Source: Herbiconiux gentiana | Lineage (GTDB): Bacteria > Actinomycetota > Actinomycetes > Actinomycetales > Microbacteriaceae | Length of the DNA: 64,000 nt | Reading direction: 5' to 3' | Assembly: GCF_024978135.1 (NCBI RefSeq) | Contig: NZ_JANTEZ010000004.1 | Span: 434,001 to 498,000 of the forward strand | In this document: positions 32,408 to 43,052 of the stretch, one piece after another | Layout: every line of letters starts with the position of its first letter | Numbering within the stretch: the first letter of the stretch is position 1 | Program-made: the position numbers and the translations under genes | The notes under the pieces: generated by a model | Seen by the model: only the letters and a program-made list of their open reading frames with translations | Told to the model about the DNA's origin: nothing | The model's database searches: none

Positions 32408-33148
32408 GTGCTCACGAGACTCCGCGCCAACAGCGGCACCCTGCACCTCGCGCTGATGCTCGCGCTGACGTTCTCGACCGGCGTCGTCGACGCCATCGGC
32501 TATCTCGGCCTCGACAAGGTGTTCGCGGGCAACATGACGGGCAACGTGGTCATCCTCGGCATGGCGCTCGCGGGCGCCCCGGGGCTGCCCTGGCTCGGCC
32601 CGCTGATCGCCCTGTTCGCCTTCATGGCGGGCGCGGTCGTCGGCGGCCGGGTGCTCCGCCCGATCAAGGCCGGATGGACGACCCGCACCACCTGGCTGAT
32701 CACCGTCGTGGGGCTGATGCTGACGGCGCTGGCGATCACGCTCTTCGTGCTCGACGGGGCTCCGCCGCAGCCGTGGGAGTACCTGATCACCACGTTCCTC
32801 GCCATGGCGATGGGGCTTCAGGCCGCGACCGCCCGGCACATCGGTGTCAAGGACGTGACGACCGTCGTGGTCACCTCGACCATCACCGGTTTCGCGGCCG
32901 ACTCGCGCCTCGCCGGCGGCAAGGGCCAGCCGTGGTTCCGTCGCGCGGCGGCGATCGTGCTGATCGCGGCCGGGGCCGGCGTGGGCGCGCTGCTGCTCCT
33001 GCTGCACATCGGCTGGGGGCTGGCGGCGGCCGCGCTGGTGACGGTGGTCGTGGCGGTGATCGGCCACGTCACGGCCCACGTGAAGCACGCCGAGCGGGCC
33101 GAGGCGGCCTCAGCGGAAGCCGCCCCGGCCACCCCTGCGAAGAGCTAG
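32408..33148 (+). CDS. DUF1275 (YoaK-type) membrane protein
   Basis: About six hydrophobic helices and the family motifs STGVVDAIGYLGL, FAGNMTGNVV and MGLQAATARHIGVKDVTTVVVT identify a DUF1275 inner-membrane protein of 246 residues. Function in the family is unknown; some members have been suggested as transporters. I chose the GTG at 32408, which puts the first helix near the N-terminus. The C-terminus is Ala/Glu-rich and charged. Its TAG stop overlaps the mutM stop through a shared CTAG, so the genes are convergent with no spacer. Confidence 0.88.
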   Translation: MLTRLRANSGTLHLALMLALTFSTGVVDAIGYLGLDKVFAGNMTGNVVILGMALAGAPGLPWLGPLIALFAFMAGAVVGGRVLRPIKAGWTTRTTWLITVVGLMLTALAITLFVLDGAPPQPWEYLITTFLAMAMGLQAATARHIGVKDVTTVVVTSTITGFAADSRLAGGKGQPWFRRAAAIVLIAAGAGVGALLLLLHIGWGLAAAALVTVVVAVIGHVTAHVKHAERAEAASAEAAPATPAKS

Positions 33149-34161
33149 GCGGCGACCCGCGCCACCCGCGCCCGGAACGGCCGCTGGCACCGCGGGCACA
33201 GGTGCGACGACCGGTTCATGAACGCCTCCCGCACGATCGGCGTGCCGCACCGCGGGCACGGCTTCCCCTGCTGCCCGTAGGCGTTCAGGCTGTGCGAGAA
33301 GTACCCCGACGCCCCGTTCACGTTCACGTACTGCGCGTCGAAGCTCGTGCCGCCCTCGGCGAGGGCCTTCTCGAGCACCACCCGCACCTCGGCGAGCAGC
33401 TCACGCGCCCGGGCCCGCGGCAGGCGGTCGGCCGGATGCTCGTAGTGCACCCGCGCGGCCCACAGCGACTCGTCGGCGTAGATGTTGCCGATGCCCGAGA
33501 CGAGTGTCTGATCGAGCAGGGCCCGCTTGATCCCGGTGCGCTTGCGCCCGAGCGCCGCGAGGAACGTCGCCTCGTCGAACGCGGGGTCGAGCGGGTCGCG
33601 GGCGATGTGCGCCACCTGGCCGGGCACGAGCGCGAGCGTGTCGCCGAGCATCCGCCCGCTGTCGAAGCCCGAGTACCCGCCGGCGGCACCGTCGGCCGTG
33701 GGCACGAGGCGGTCGACCGCCATCGAGCCGAAGATGCGCTGGTCGACGAAGTTCACCCAGAACTCGCCGTGCTCCGGATGCTCGATCTGCAGCCGGATGC
33801 GCAGCAGCCCCTCCTCGCCGGTACCCGGCGTGCGCAGCAGCACCTGCCCGCTCATGCCGAGGTGCGCGACCAGCGCCTGCGGCCCTGAGGCCGCGGCTGT
33901 CGCGGGCGCGGCACCACCCGCGCCGCCCTCCCCCGTCGGCGCCGCCGCCGCCCCCGCCGACAGCGGGAACCACAGGAACTTCCCCCGCCGGACGGCGGCG
34001 AGCATCCGTCGCCCCTCGAGCAGCGACTCGAACCGCCCCTCGAGCGGGCTGTGCCGCTTCAGCGACCGGGTGTCGAACACCTCGACCCCGGTGATCAGCG
34101 CACCCGAGACGGCGGGCTCGAGGCCCGCGCGCACGACCTCGACCTCGGGGAGCTCCGGCAC
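33145..34161 (-). CDS. mutM: Formamidopyrimidine-DNA glycosylase
   Basis: This 338-residue base-excision repair enzyme removes 8-oxoguanine and FaPy lesions. MPELPEVE supplies the catalytic P2 and E3, the helix-two-turn-helix lies around KTGIKRALLDQTLVSGIGNIY, and a C-terminal zinc finger has four cysteines (CPRC and CPRC around HL). It is longer than usual because an Ala/Gly-rich insertion of about 25 residues (GEGGAGGAAPAT region) interrupts the N-terminal beta domain. It lies three bases after rnc, in the usual rpmF-rnc-mutM order of actinobacteria. Confidence 0.95.
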   Translation of the reverse strand: MPELPEVEVVRAGLEPAVSGALITGVEVFDTRSLKRHSPLEGRFESLLEGRRMLAAVRRGKFLWFPLSAGAAAAPTGEGGAGGAAPATAAASGPQALVAHLGMSGQVLLRTPGTGEEGLLRIRLQIEHPEHGEFWVNFVDQRIFGSMAVDRLVPTADGAAGGYSGFDSGRMLGDTLALVPGQVAHIARDPLDPAFDEATFLAALGRKRTGIKRALLDQTLVSGIGNIYADESLWAARVHYEHPADRLPRARARELLAEVRVVLEKALAEGGTSFDAQYVNVNGASGYFSHSLNAYGQQGKPCPRCGTPIVREAFMNRSSHLCPRCQRPFRARVARVAA

Positions 34162-34164
34162 GGG

Positions 34165-34881
34165 CTAGGCCTTCGGGGCCGGCCCGAGCTCGGCGAACGC
34201 GGCCGCGGCCGCCACCGACTCGGCTTGCTTCTTGCTCGACCCGGTGCCCGATGCGCTGATCGCCCGCCGCTTGCCCGACGCCGGGAGCGTCACCGTGGCG
34301 GTGAACTCCTTGCGGTGGTCGGGGCCCGACTCCTCGATGGCGTAGACGGGGGCCTCGTAGCCGTGCTGCGCTGCACGCTCCTGGAGACTCGTCTTCGGAT
34401 CCATCGAGATGCCGAAGCGCCCGGGGTCGTTCGCGAGGGGCATGACGAGGCGCAGCACGAGTGCCGTCGCCACATCGGGCCCCTGGTCGAGGTAGGTCGC
34501 CCCGATCACCGCCTCGACGGTGTCGGCGAGGATGGACGCCTTGTCGCGCCCGCCCGTGAGCTCCTCGCCCCGGCCGAGCTTGATCACCTCGCCGAGCCCG
34601 ATCGTGCGGGCGATCTCGGCGAGCGCGACCGTGCTGACCAGCGAGGCCCGCCGCTTGGCGAGCTCGCCCTCGGTGAGCTCGGTGAAGGTGGTGTAGAGCA
34701 TCACCGTCACGGCCTGGCCGAGGATGGAGTCGCCGAGGAACTCGAGCCGCTCGTTCGTGGGGATGCCGCCGTGCTCGTAGGAGTATGAGCGGTGGGTCAG
34801 CGCCAGGTCGAGCAGCGCGGGGTCGAGTTCGATCCCGAGGCGCGCCAAAAGGTGCGACCGGGCATCTTTTTCGTCAGACAC
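34165..34881 (-). CDS. rnc: Ribonuclease III
   Basis: The 238-residue enzyme cleaves double-stranded RNA in rRNA maturation. NERLEFLGDSILG is the signature with the metal-binding Glu and Asp, DTVEAVIGATYLDQG the second acidic site, and the C-terminal dsRNA-binding domain ends in GSSKKQAESVAA. The GTG at 34881 follows GAGAGGTG and is preferred to reading through from the rpmF region. It lies between rpmF (24 bases upstream) and mutM. Confidence 0.96.
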   Translation of the reverse strand: MSDEKDARSHLLARLGIELDPALLDLALTHRSYSYEHGGIPTNERLEFLGDSILGQAVTVMLYTTFTELTEGELAKRRASLVSTVALAEIARTIGLGEVIKLGRGEELTGGRDKASILADTVEAVIGATYLDQGPDVATALVLRLVMPLANDPGRFGISMDPKTSLQERAAQHGYEAPVYAIEESGPDHRKEFTATVTLPASGKRRAISASGTGSSKKQAESVAAAAAFAELGPAPKA

Positions 34882-34904
34882 CGGTCGCACCTCTCGAAGA
34901 ACGA

Positions 34905-35108
34905 TTAAACGTCGGCGACCTTGCGGCCCTTGTACTCCAGGAACAGGGCGGTGCCTGCGGAGTCCTCGACGACCTTGGCGCGGTGCGGCAGGCTGTACGT
35001 GGTCTTGCCGTTCTCGATGGTCTTGACCAGCGTGGGGATCTCGGCCTTCCACTGCGAACGACGCGCGTGGGTGTTGGAACGTGACTTCTTCCGCTTCGGA
35101 ACAGCCAT
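34905..35108 (-). CDS. rpmF: 50S ribosomal protein L32
   Basis: The 67-residue basic protein begins with [20 protein letters not shown], the unmistakable L32 N-terminus. It lacks the zinc-ligand cysteines, so this is the non-zinc type. It is in the conserved order DUF177-rpmF-rnc-mutM on the leftward strand, with GAGAGAC (AAGAAGAGAGA region) as ribosome site. Confidence 0.97.
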   Translation of the reverse strand: MAVPKRKKSRSNTHARRSQWKAEIPTLVKTIENGKTTYSLPHRAKVVEDSAGTALFLEYKGRKVADV

Positions 35109-35176
35109 GGTTGTCTCTCTTCTTCTCGGTCGGCGTGCGTTCGTGGGGCGCGCGCCGGCGGTTTAGAACCCCGTGC

Positions 35177-35737
35177 CTAGGTGGCGTCGGTGTCTGTGTC
35201 TTCGGAAGCCGTCGAGCCCTGAGGGCTGCTCAGACCGGCCAGTGCCGACCATCTCGGGTCGATCACGTCGGGTGCGGGTTGTGCCGGATGGTCGGCCAGA
35301 CGCTCGCCCGTCACCGGGTCGAGTCCTGGGCAGTCCGGCGTGCACACCGGCTGGAACGGAAGTGCCAGCACAACCGCATCCCTGATCAGAGGTTCGAGAT
35401 CGACATGGTCGTCATGAACCTCGTAATCGAAAGCTTCGTCAGAAGAATACGCGAAAAGCTCCTGGAATTCGACTTCGACGGTCTGGGCGATGTCGCGGAG
35501 GCATCGGCTGCACTCCCCGACGGCCTCGGCCGAGACGTCGGCGGAGACCAGGATGCCCTCGTGCACGGACTCCAGACGGAGGTCGACGTGCAGTTCTTCG
35601 CCGGCCGGAACGGCCAGCAGGCCCTCACCGAGCTTCTCGCCGGTGGGGATGTCGAAGCGGTGCTCGCGCATCTCGCCGGGCTTGTGGAGGATGTCGCGCA
35701 CGTTGACCGTGTAAGGGGTCTTCTTGAATGTGCTCAC
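35177..35737 (-). CDS. DUF177/YceD-family rRNA accumulation protein
   Basis: The 186-residue acidic protein has the YceD features ADVSAEAVGECSRCLRDI, whose two cysteines pair with the later CTPDCPG pair. YceD homologues support 23S rRNA accumulation and are almost always upstream of rpmF, as here (68 bases). The C-terminal 30 residues are acidic and low-complexity. Confidence 0.92.
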   Translation of the reverse strand: MSTFKKTPYTVNVRDILHKPGEMREHRFDIPTGEKLGEGLLAVPAGEELHVDLRLESVHEGILVSADVSAEAVGECSRCLRDIAQTVEVEFQELFAYSSDEAFDYEVHDDHVDLEPLIRDAVVLALPFQPVCTPDCPGLDPVTGERLADHPAQPAPDVIDPRWSALAGLSSPQGSTASEDTDTDAT

Positions 35738-35814
35738 CGAGAGATTCTACCGGCTCCACGGGTGGGTGCGGTCAGGCCGGCGGGCGCGGCCGGGCAGGCG
35801 GCCCGCCCGCACGG

Positions 35815-36759
35815 TCAGGCCGCGGGCCGCGGCGGGTTGCGGTGCGCGTTCGCCGCCACCACCGCGTCGGCCTCCGCCCGCAGGGCGTCGACCACGGTGC
35901 GAACCGCGAGCCGTTCCGCCCGGTCGGGCCGCATCAGCGCGAAGATGTGCCGCTCGGCGACGACCCCGCGCAGGTTCTTCAGCACGATCTCGCTGCGGTA
36001 CGCCCCGCCCGCGGTGTAGCAGGGCAGGATGGCGACCCCGAGCCCGGCCGCGACGAACGCCTCGGTCACGCGCGTGTCGCCGAAGCGCTGCACCACGTTC
36101 ATGGGAGTGCCCGCCGCCGAGGAGATGTCGAGGATGGTGCGCTCGAACGGGTAGCCCCACGGCACCCCGATCCAGCGTTCGCCGATCAGGTCCTCGGGGT
36201 CGAGCAGCTCCTTCTCGGCGAGCGGATGCCCGGGCGGCAGCGCGATGTCGAGCGGCTCGGTCATCAGCTTCACGGCCGCGAGCTCGGTGGAGGGCCAGTT
36301 GGTGGCCGCCGAGGAGGCCGTGTGCGCCAGCACGATGTCGAAGTCGGCGGTCAGCGCCGGGAAGTCGTCGCTCTCGGGGTCGCGGTCGCTGCAGTGCAGC
36401 GTCAGCCCGCCCACCTCGTCGAGGCGGCGCACGACACCCGGCAGCAGCATCTGCCCTCCGGTCGGGAAGGTCGCGAGCGACACCTCCCCCGTCGGGTCGT
36501 TGCGGAACTCGTCCCAGAGCGCGTTGGCGTGCTCGATGGCCACGGCCACGTCGGTGGCGCTGCGGGCGAGCGCCCGCCCCGCATCCGTCAGCACGATGCC
36601 GCGGCCGGCCTTCTCGGTCAGCGGAAGCCCGGCCTCGCGCTCGAGCACCCGCAGCTGCTGCGAGACGGCAGATGGCGTGCGGTGCGTGGCGCGCGCGACC
36701 TCGGTGATGCTGCCGCGCTCGGCGAGCTCGCGGAGCAGTTCGAGGCGCCGGACGTCCAT
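35815..36759 (-). CDS. LysR-family transcriptional regulator
   Basis: A 314-residue regulator with the winged helix at residues 1-60 (RGSITEVARATHRTPSAVSQQLRVLE) and an effector domain resembling periplasmic binding proteins. It is the last gene of the long leftward pyrimidine-type operon, 70 bases after the aminotransferase. It may sense a pathway intermediate, adding to the divergent MocR regulator at the other end. Its target is not visible from sequence; it could also act on genes outside the window. Confidence 0.88.
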   Translation of the reverse strand: MDVRRLELLRELAERGSITEVARATHRTPSAVSQQLRVLEREAGLPLTEKAGRGIVLTDAGRALARSATDVAVAIEHANALWDEFRNDPTGEVSLATFPTGGQMLLPGVVRRLDEVGGLTLHCSDRDPESDDFPALTADFDIVLAHTASSAATNWPSTELAAVKLMTEPLDIALPPGHPLAEKELLDPEDLIGERWIGVPWGYPFERTILDISSAAGTPMNVVQRFGDTRVTEAFVAAGLGVAILPCYTAGGAYRSEIVLKNLRGVVAERHIFALMRPDRAERLAVRTVVDALRAEADAVVAANAHRNPPRPAA

Positions 36760-36829
36760 GAAGCGACTCTACAGCGCCGGCGCGGGGCACCCCGCCGAAG
36801 CTAAACGATCGACGGGTGCCCCGCGACGA

Positions 36830-38167
36830 TCAGGCGAGGTCGGGCAGCTCGCTGAAGGCCTGGTCGTAGATCGCCAGGGCCCGCTCCGCCTCGGCGTCGG
36901 TGACGACGCACGGCGGCACCACGTGCAGGCGGTTGTCTGCCGTGAACGGCAGCAGGCCGAGCGAGAGCAGCTTCCCCTTCAGCGCCGCGACGCCGGCCGC
37001 GGAGAGCGGTGTCCGCGCATCCGCGTCGCTGACCAGGTCGAGCGCCCAGAACACGCCGAGCCCGCGCACCTCGCCGATCACGGCGTGCTTCTCGGCCAGC
37101 GCCTCGAGGCCCGGGCCGAGGATGTCGCGCCCGATGTGCGCGGCGTTGTCGACGATGCCCTCCGACTCCATCGCGTCGATGGCCCCCACGATGGCGGCCA
37201 TGGCGAGCGGATGCCCGGAGTACGTCAGCCCGCCCGGGAACACGGCGTCGTCGAAGATCTCGGCGATGGCGGGGCTGATGATCACACCGCCGGCGGGCAC
37301 GTAGCCGGAGTTCACGCCCTTGGCGAAGGTGATCAGGTCGGGCTCGACGAACGAGCCGTCCTCGGCGGTGAGGCTCTGGAAGGCGAACCACGACCCGGTG
37401 CGACCGAAGCCGGCCATCACCTCGTCGAAGATCAGCACGATGCCGTGCTTGTCGGCCAGCGCCCGCACGCCTTCGAGGTAGCCGGGCGGCGGCACCAGCA
37501 CGCCGGCGGTGCCGGGCACCGTCTCCAGCAGGATGGCGGCGATCGAGGCGGCGCCCTCCGACACGATCACGCGCTCGAGGTGCTGCAGCGCGCGGGCCGA
37601 CTCCTCTTCCGGGCTCGTCGACCAGAAGTCGGAGCGGTAGGCGAAGGGGCCGAAGAAGTGGGCGTGCCCGCGGGAGTACTCGTTCGGCACGCGGCGCCAG
37701 TCGCCGGTGGCGACCACCGCGGCTCCGGTGTTGCCGTGGTAGCTGCGGTAGGTCGAGAGCACCTTGTCCCGGCCGGTGAACAGGCGGGCCATCCGGATGG
37801 CGTTCTCGTTCGCATCCGCACCGCCGTTGGTGAAGAAGACCTTGCTGTAGCTGCTGCCCGCCTTGTCGAGGATGCGCTGGGCGGCCTTGCCTCGCGTGAG
37901 GTTGGCGGCGGCCGGGGCGACCGTGGTGAGCACGTCGGCCTGCTCCTTGATGGCGGCGACGACGGCGGGGTGCTGGTGGCCGATGTTCGTGTTCACCAGC
38001 TGCGAGGAGAAGTCGAGGTACTCGGTGCCCTCGTAGTCCCAGACCGTGGAGCCGAGCCCGCCGGCGATGACCATCGGCTTGAGCGAGGCCTGGGCCGACC
38101 AGGAGTGGAACACGTGGGCGCGGTCGAGCTCGAGGGCGAGCTGCTGGTCGGCGGGGTCGAGATCCAT
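36830..38167 (-). CDS. Omega-amino acid aminotransferase (beta-alanine type)
   Basis: The 445-residue class III PLP enzyme has FDEVMAGFGRTG for the PLP-binding Asp and FAKGVNSGYVPAGGV for the PLP Lys; FFTNGGADANENAIRMAR is the phosphate-binding part. Class III enzymes transfer distal amino groups. Ending an operon with dihydropyrimidinase and ureidopropionase, it fits beta-alanine or 3-aminoisobutyrate transamination to malonic or methylmalonic semialdehyde. Other omega-amines remain possible. The binding-protein gene lies 75 bases upstream. Confidence 0.85.
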   Translation of the reverse strand: MDLDPADQQLALELDRAHVFHSWSAQASLKPMVIAGGLGSTVWDYEGTEYLDFSSQLVNTNIGHQHPAVVAAIKEQADVLTTVAPAAANLTRGKAAQRILDKAGSSYSKVFFTNGGADANENAIRMARLFTGRDKVLSTYRSYHGNTGAAVVATGDWRRVPNEYSRGHAHFFGPFAYRSDFWSTSPEEESARALQHLERVIVSEGAASIAAILLETVPGTAGVLVPPPGYLEGVRALADKHGIVLIFDEVMAGFGRTGSWFAFQSLTAEDGSFVEPDLITFAKGVNSGYVPAGGVIISPAIAEIFDDAVFPGGLTYSGHPLAMAAIVGAIDAMESEGIVDNAAHIGRDILGPGLEALAEKHAVIGEVRGLGVFWALDLVSDADARTPLSAAGVAALKGKLLSLGLLPFTADNRLHVVPPCVVTDAEAERALAIYDQAFSELPDLA

Positions 38168-38242
38168 GGTGCGTTCTTTCTGTGTGTGGTGCGGGTGGTG
38201 AGGGAGGGTGACGCTGCCGCCACCCTCCCTTGTGACGAGTGG

Positions 38243-39406
38243 CTACTCGCCGCCCTCCTTGAGGGTGACGTCGATGGGCGTGAAGCCCTCGCCCATCACG
38301 TCGACGCCCTCGTCCTTGAGCTCGGAGAGCGCCTTCTCCACGTACTCGTTCGAGAACGCGGTGGCCGGCGGCTCCTCCGAGATGACGGTCGCGCCGGTCT
38401 CGTTGGGGGTGTCCATGGCGATCTTCACCGTCTGGTCCCACTGGTCCTGGTTGATCGTGCCGACACCCGAGGTGGAGGGCCAGATCAGCTTGTTGACCTC
38501 GTTGGTCATCCAGAGCTGGTGGCTCTCACCGAGCTGCGAGCCCGAGGCGGTGACGATCTTCGCGGCGTCCTCGGCGTTGTCGCGGGCGTAGGCCCAGCCC
38601 TTGATCGACGCCTTGATGAACTTCACCGTGGTGTCGGCATAGGCCGAGTCGTCGGCGAGGCGGTCGGAGTCGGCCCAGATGGCGTCCTGGAGCATCGCGG
38701 TGCCCTCGGTGTTCCAGTCGATGACGTTCAGCTCGTCGGGGGTGAAGAGCTTGCCGGTGGACGGGTTCTTCGTCTCCAGCACCTGCGCGTACTCGTTGTA
38801 CGTCATGGCCTGGGCCGCGTCGATGTCGCCGGCGAGGAAGCCGTTCATGTCGAACGCCTGTGCGACCAGTGAGATGTCGTCGAGCTTCACGCCGGCCTTG
38901 TTCATCCCGGCGAACAGCTCCCACTCGTTGCCGTAGCCCCAGCTGCCGACCGTCTTGCCCTTGAGGTCGGCGGCCGAGGTGATGTTCTTGTCCTTCATCG
39001 AGATCTGCGTGGTGCCGGAGCGCTCGAAGATCTGCGCGACGTCGGTCACGGCCGCGCCCTGCTCGATCGAGCCGAGCACCTTCGGCACCCACGAGATCGC
39101 GTAGTCGGCGTCGCCGCCCGTGAGCACGTCGATCGGCACGATGTCGGTCGCGCCCTCGAGGATGGTGACGTCGAGTCCCTCGTCCTCGTAGAAGCCCTGG
39201 TCGAGGGCCGCGTAGTAGCCGGCGAACTGGGCCTGCGAGAACCACTGCAGCTGCAGCGAGACGGGGGTGAGGTCGCCTGAGGCCGCCGAGTCGGTGGAGT
39301 CGGACGAACCGCCGCTCGAGCATCCGGTGAGCACGATCGCGGTGGCGGCCAGGGCGCCGATGCCGCCGATGACACGGGAGCGGGTGAGACGTGTGCTGTG
39401 TTTCAT
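38243..39406 (-). CDS. NMT1/THI5-like ABC substrate-binding lipoprotein
   Basis: The 387-residue lipoprotein has an N-terminal signal ending in a LTGCSSGG lipobox. The mature part begins LQLQWFSQAQFAGYYAALDQGFYEDEGLDV (in pieces), the classic opening of NMT1/THI5-type proteins such as ThiY, which bind pyrimidines of thiamine breakdown. That family and the operon context support a pyrimidine or hydantoin ligand. It serves the two permeases and ATPase encoded just upstream in the same operon. Confidence 0.88.
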   Translation of the reverse strand: MKHSTRLTRSRVIGGIGALAATAIVLTGCSSGGSSDSTDSAASGDLTPVSLQLQWFSQAQFAGYYAALDQGFYEDEGLDVTILEGATDIVPIDVLTGGDADYAISWVPKVLGSIEQGAAVTDVAQIFERSGTTQISMKDKNITSAADLKGKTVGSWGYGNEWELFAGMNKAGVKLDDISLVAQAFDMNGFLAGDIDAAQAMTYNEYAQVLETKNPSTGKLFTPDELNVIDWNTEGTAMLQDAIWADSDRLADDSAYADTTVKFIKASIKGWAYARDNAEDAAKIVTASGSQLGESHQLWMTNEVNKLIWPSTSGVGTINQDQWDQTVKIAMDTPNETGATVISEEPPATAFSNEYVEKALSELKDEGVDVMGEGFTPIDVTLKEGGE

Positions 39407-39491
39407 GTCGTTCCTCCTCTGGTGGTGCGCGGGGTGGTGCGGGTGGGTGGTGCGGGTGGTGCAGCTCGGGGGCCGGCGTCGACGGCGCGGC

Positions 39492-40261
39492 TCAGGTGCG
39501 CGGCTTGTAGTGCCGCGTCGCGAAGGTCTCGATCGCGAGGGTGACGCAGTAGAACACGAGACCGACGATGATGGCGCCGAGCACGTAGGCCCAGGCGAGG
39601 TTGTAGTTCGACGACGACGCCGCCGAGGTGATCGACTTGCCGAGCCCGCCGACCGGCCCGCCGAAGTACTCCGCGATCAGGGCCGAGATCACGGCGAGGC
39701 TCGAGGCGATCCGCAGCCCGGTGAAGATGAACGGCAGCGCTCCGGGCACGGTCACCGTGCGGGTCGTCTGCCAGGCGGATGCCGCGTAGACGTGCATCAG
39801 GTCGCGATGCACCGGGCGCACCTGCCGCAGACCCCGCAGCGTGTTGATGTAGACCGGGATGAACACCGCGAGCGCCGCCACCAGCTGCCGCGCGGTCTCC
39901 GCACCGGCCCCGAACATCGTGTACAGCACGGGCGCCAGCGCCACGATCGGCACGACGGCGAGGGCCGCGACCAGGCCGGCGGTGAGCTCGTCGACCACCC
40001 GCGCCAGGGCGGCGAGCACGGCGAACAGGATGCCCACGACCCCGCCGATGACGAGCCCCACGAGGGCGTTGCCTCCGGTGACCAGTGCGCCCGCCACCAC
40101 GGAGGAGATGTTGTCGCCGAACTCGGTGCCGATCGCCAAGGGCCCGGGTACGATGAACGGCTTGATGTCGAACGCGACCACGAGCAGCTGCCAGAGGGCG
40201 AGCGCCACGACGCCGAGGATCACCGGCGCGAGCACGGTGCGCAGGGAGCCGGCGGAGGCCC

Positions 40262-40265
<4 letters not shown>
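39492..40265 (-). CDS. ABC transporter permease (second permease)
   Basis: A 257-residue membrane protein with about six helices and the ATPase-docking loop around YAASAWQTTRTVTVPGALP. With the other permease of 308 residues it should form a heterodimeric channel. The start overlaps the ATPase stop by four bases. The binding-protein gene follows 85 bases downstream, a longer gap than elsewhere in this operon. Confidence 0.88.
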
Positions 40266-41094
<829 letters not shown>

Positions 41095-41098
<4 letters not shown>

Positions 41099-42021
41099 GC
41101 GGGCACCTCCCCTCTGCGGAAGCGCCGGAGCAGGACTCCGAGCAGGGCGATGAAGCCGGCGGCCACGAGGCCGACGGCGATGGCGCCGAAGATCGGCGCC
41201 CAGGTCTTGGCCGGGTCGCCCGAAGCCTGCTGGGCGAACTCGATGATCATCCGGCCGATGCCGCCGCGGAGGCCGATCGAGACCTCGGCGACCACGGTGC
41301 CGATCACGGCGTTAGCGGCCGCTAGCCGGAGGGCCGGCAGCAGGTACGGCACGCTCGCCGGCAGGCGCAGCGTGAACAGCGTCTTCCACCAGCCGACGCC
41401 GTAGCTGCGGAACAGCTCCACGTGGATGGCATCGGGCGAGTTGAGGCCGCGGAGCGCGCCGATCGACACCGGGAAGAAGGCGAGGTACGACGCGATGATC
41501 GCGACCGACATCCAGCTCTCCCAGGTGAAGTCGCCGAACTCGAGCTGGGCGCCCCAGCGCCGCACGAGCGGGGCGATCGCGATCAGCGGCACGGTCTGGC
41601 TCAGCACGATCCAGGGCAGCACGGCCGACTCGGCGGTGCGGAAGCGCTGCATCAGGATCGCTAGCAGCATGCCCACCACGACGCCGACGACCCAGCCGAC
41701 CGCGGCCACGCCGAGTGTGAAGACGGCCGCCTGGGCGACGGCGAGCCAGACGGGCTGGGCGTTCCGCCCGTTGCCCGACTGCTCGAACAGTCGCCCGATC
41801 ATGTCCCAGACGTGGGGCATCGCCAGGTCGGTCGTTCGCGGCAGCACGGTGAGGTCGCCGATCATCACACCGGTGGCCGGACCGATCGCCTTGTAGAGCT
41901 CCCAGGCGACCACGACGAGCAGCACCCCGCCCGCGCCGAACGCGACCCGCGTCGCGGTCGTGCCCGAACGCCGCGCGCCGCGCCGGCGCTCGGGGGTGCC
42001 CGTCGGGGAGGTTCCGGTCAT
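41095..42021 (-). CDS. ABC transporter permease (first permease)
   Basis: A 308-residue permease: basic N-terminal segment, about six hydrophobic helices, and an EAA-like loop near ELFRSYGVGWWKTLFTLRLPASVP. It pairs with the 257-residue permease of the same operon. It is longer than its partner mainly because of an extra periplasmic part after the first helix. Start and stop overlap neighbours by four bases each. Confidence 0.9.
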
Positions 42022-43034
42022 GCCTTGGCCGTGATGTGGTCGCGAAGGGCCGGCATCACGGTCTCGCCGTACACGCGGAGGGTCTCCTCCTTGTTGTCGT
42101 GCTGCAGGTAGCCCGCGAACTGCGTCACGCCGATCTCGGCGTACTGCTTCAGCTTCTCGATGTGCTGCTCGGCGGTGCCGAGCACGCAGAAGCGGTCGAC
42201 GATGTCGTCGGGCACGAAGCTCGTGTGGCTGTTGCCCGCGCGGCCGTGCTCGTTGTAGTCGTAGCCTTCACGATCCTTGATGTAGGAGGTGAGCGCCTCG
42301 GGCACGTCGCTGCTCTCGCCGTACTTCGCCACGATGTCGGCCACATGGTTGCCCACCATGCCGCCGAACCAGCGGCACTGGTCGCGCATGTGCTCCCAGT
42401 CGTCGCCGATGTACATCGGGGCGGCCACGCAGAACGCGATCTCGTCGGGGTCGCGCCCGACGTTCTCGGCCGCCTTCCGCACCGTGGCGATCATCCACTT
42501 GGCGATGTCGATGTCGCCGCACTGCAGGATGAAGCCGTCGCCGACCTCTCCCGTGAGCTTGAGGGCGAGCGGGCCGTACGCCGCCACCCACAGGTCGAGC
42601 GACGAGCCCTTGCTCCAGGGGAACTGCAGCGTGGCGCCGTTGTACTCGACCGAGCGCGAGTTCGCGAGCTCCCGGATGACGTGGATCGACTCGCGGAGGG
42701 TCTTCAGCGTCGTGGGGGCGCCGTTGGTGACCCGCACCGCCGAGTCGCCGCGGCCGATGCCGCAGATGGTGCGGTTGCCGTACATCTCGTTGAGGGTCGC
42801 GTAGACCGAGGCCGTGACCGTCCAGTCCCGGGTGGCCGGGTTGGTGACCATGGGGCCGACCTTGATCTTGTTCGTCTCGGCCAGGATCTGGCTGTAGATG
42901 ACGTACGGCTCCTGCCAGAGCAGGTGCGAGTCGAAGGTCCAGAAGTAGTCGAAGCCGTACTGCTCGCTGAGCTTGGCGAGCCCGACGGTGCGGGCTGCCG
43001 GGGGGTTGGTCTGAACGACCGCGCCGAAATCCAT
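42018..43034 (-). CDS. F420-dependent LLM-class oxidoreductase (CPS_4043-type)
   Basis: The 338-residue luciferase-like TIM-barrel protein opens with DFGAVVQTNPPAARTVGLA and continues with FDYFWTFDSHLLWQEPY, and has the GRGDSAVRVTNGAP and GDGFILQCGD segments, features of the F420-dependent LLM branch named CPS_4043 (TIGR03842). The branch uses F420H2 or F420 for hydride transfer; substrates are unknown. It lies between the dihydropyrimidinase and the importer in a coupled operon, so it likely handles the pyrimidine or hydantoin itself. It could take the place of the missing dihydropyrimidine dehydrogenase, reducing uracil or thymine. Assignment of family is firm, of reaction not. Confidence 0.85.
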   Translation of the reverse strand: MDFGAVVQTNPPAARTVGLAKLSEQYGFDYFWTFDSHLLWQEPYVIYSQILAETNKIKVGPMVTNPATRDWTVTASVYATLNEMYGNRTICGIGRGDSAVRVTNGAPTTLKTLRESIHVIRELANSRSVEYNGATLQFPWSKGSSLDLWVAAYGPLALKLTGEVGDGFILQCGDIDIAKWMIATVRKAAENVGRDPDEIAFCVAAPMYIGDDWEHMRDQCRWFGGMVGNHVADIVAKYGESSDVPEALTSYIKDREGYDYNEHGRAGNSHTSFVPDDIVDRFCVLGTAEQHIEKLKQYAEIGVTQFAGYLQHDNKEETLRVYGETVMPALRDHITAKA

Positions 43035-43052
43035 GTGGTGTCCTGTCGTTCG

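Noticed and set aside
36245-38872. An 875-codon open frame on the + strand
   Set aside because: It is the antisense shadow of the LysR and aminotransferase genes; composition is Arg/Gly/His-rich with no domain.
38243-39406. Thiamine (TPP) riboswitch or thiamine salvage locus because of the THI5-like protein
   Set aside because: No thiamine genes nearby and no TPP-riboswitch-like sequence was seen before the operon; neighbours are pyrimidine-degrading enzymes.
42018-43034. RutA pyrimidine monooxygenase
   Set aside because: The sequence features match the F420-type CPS_4043 branch, no RutB-F partners are present, and the operon encodes the reductive route instead.
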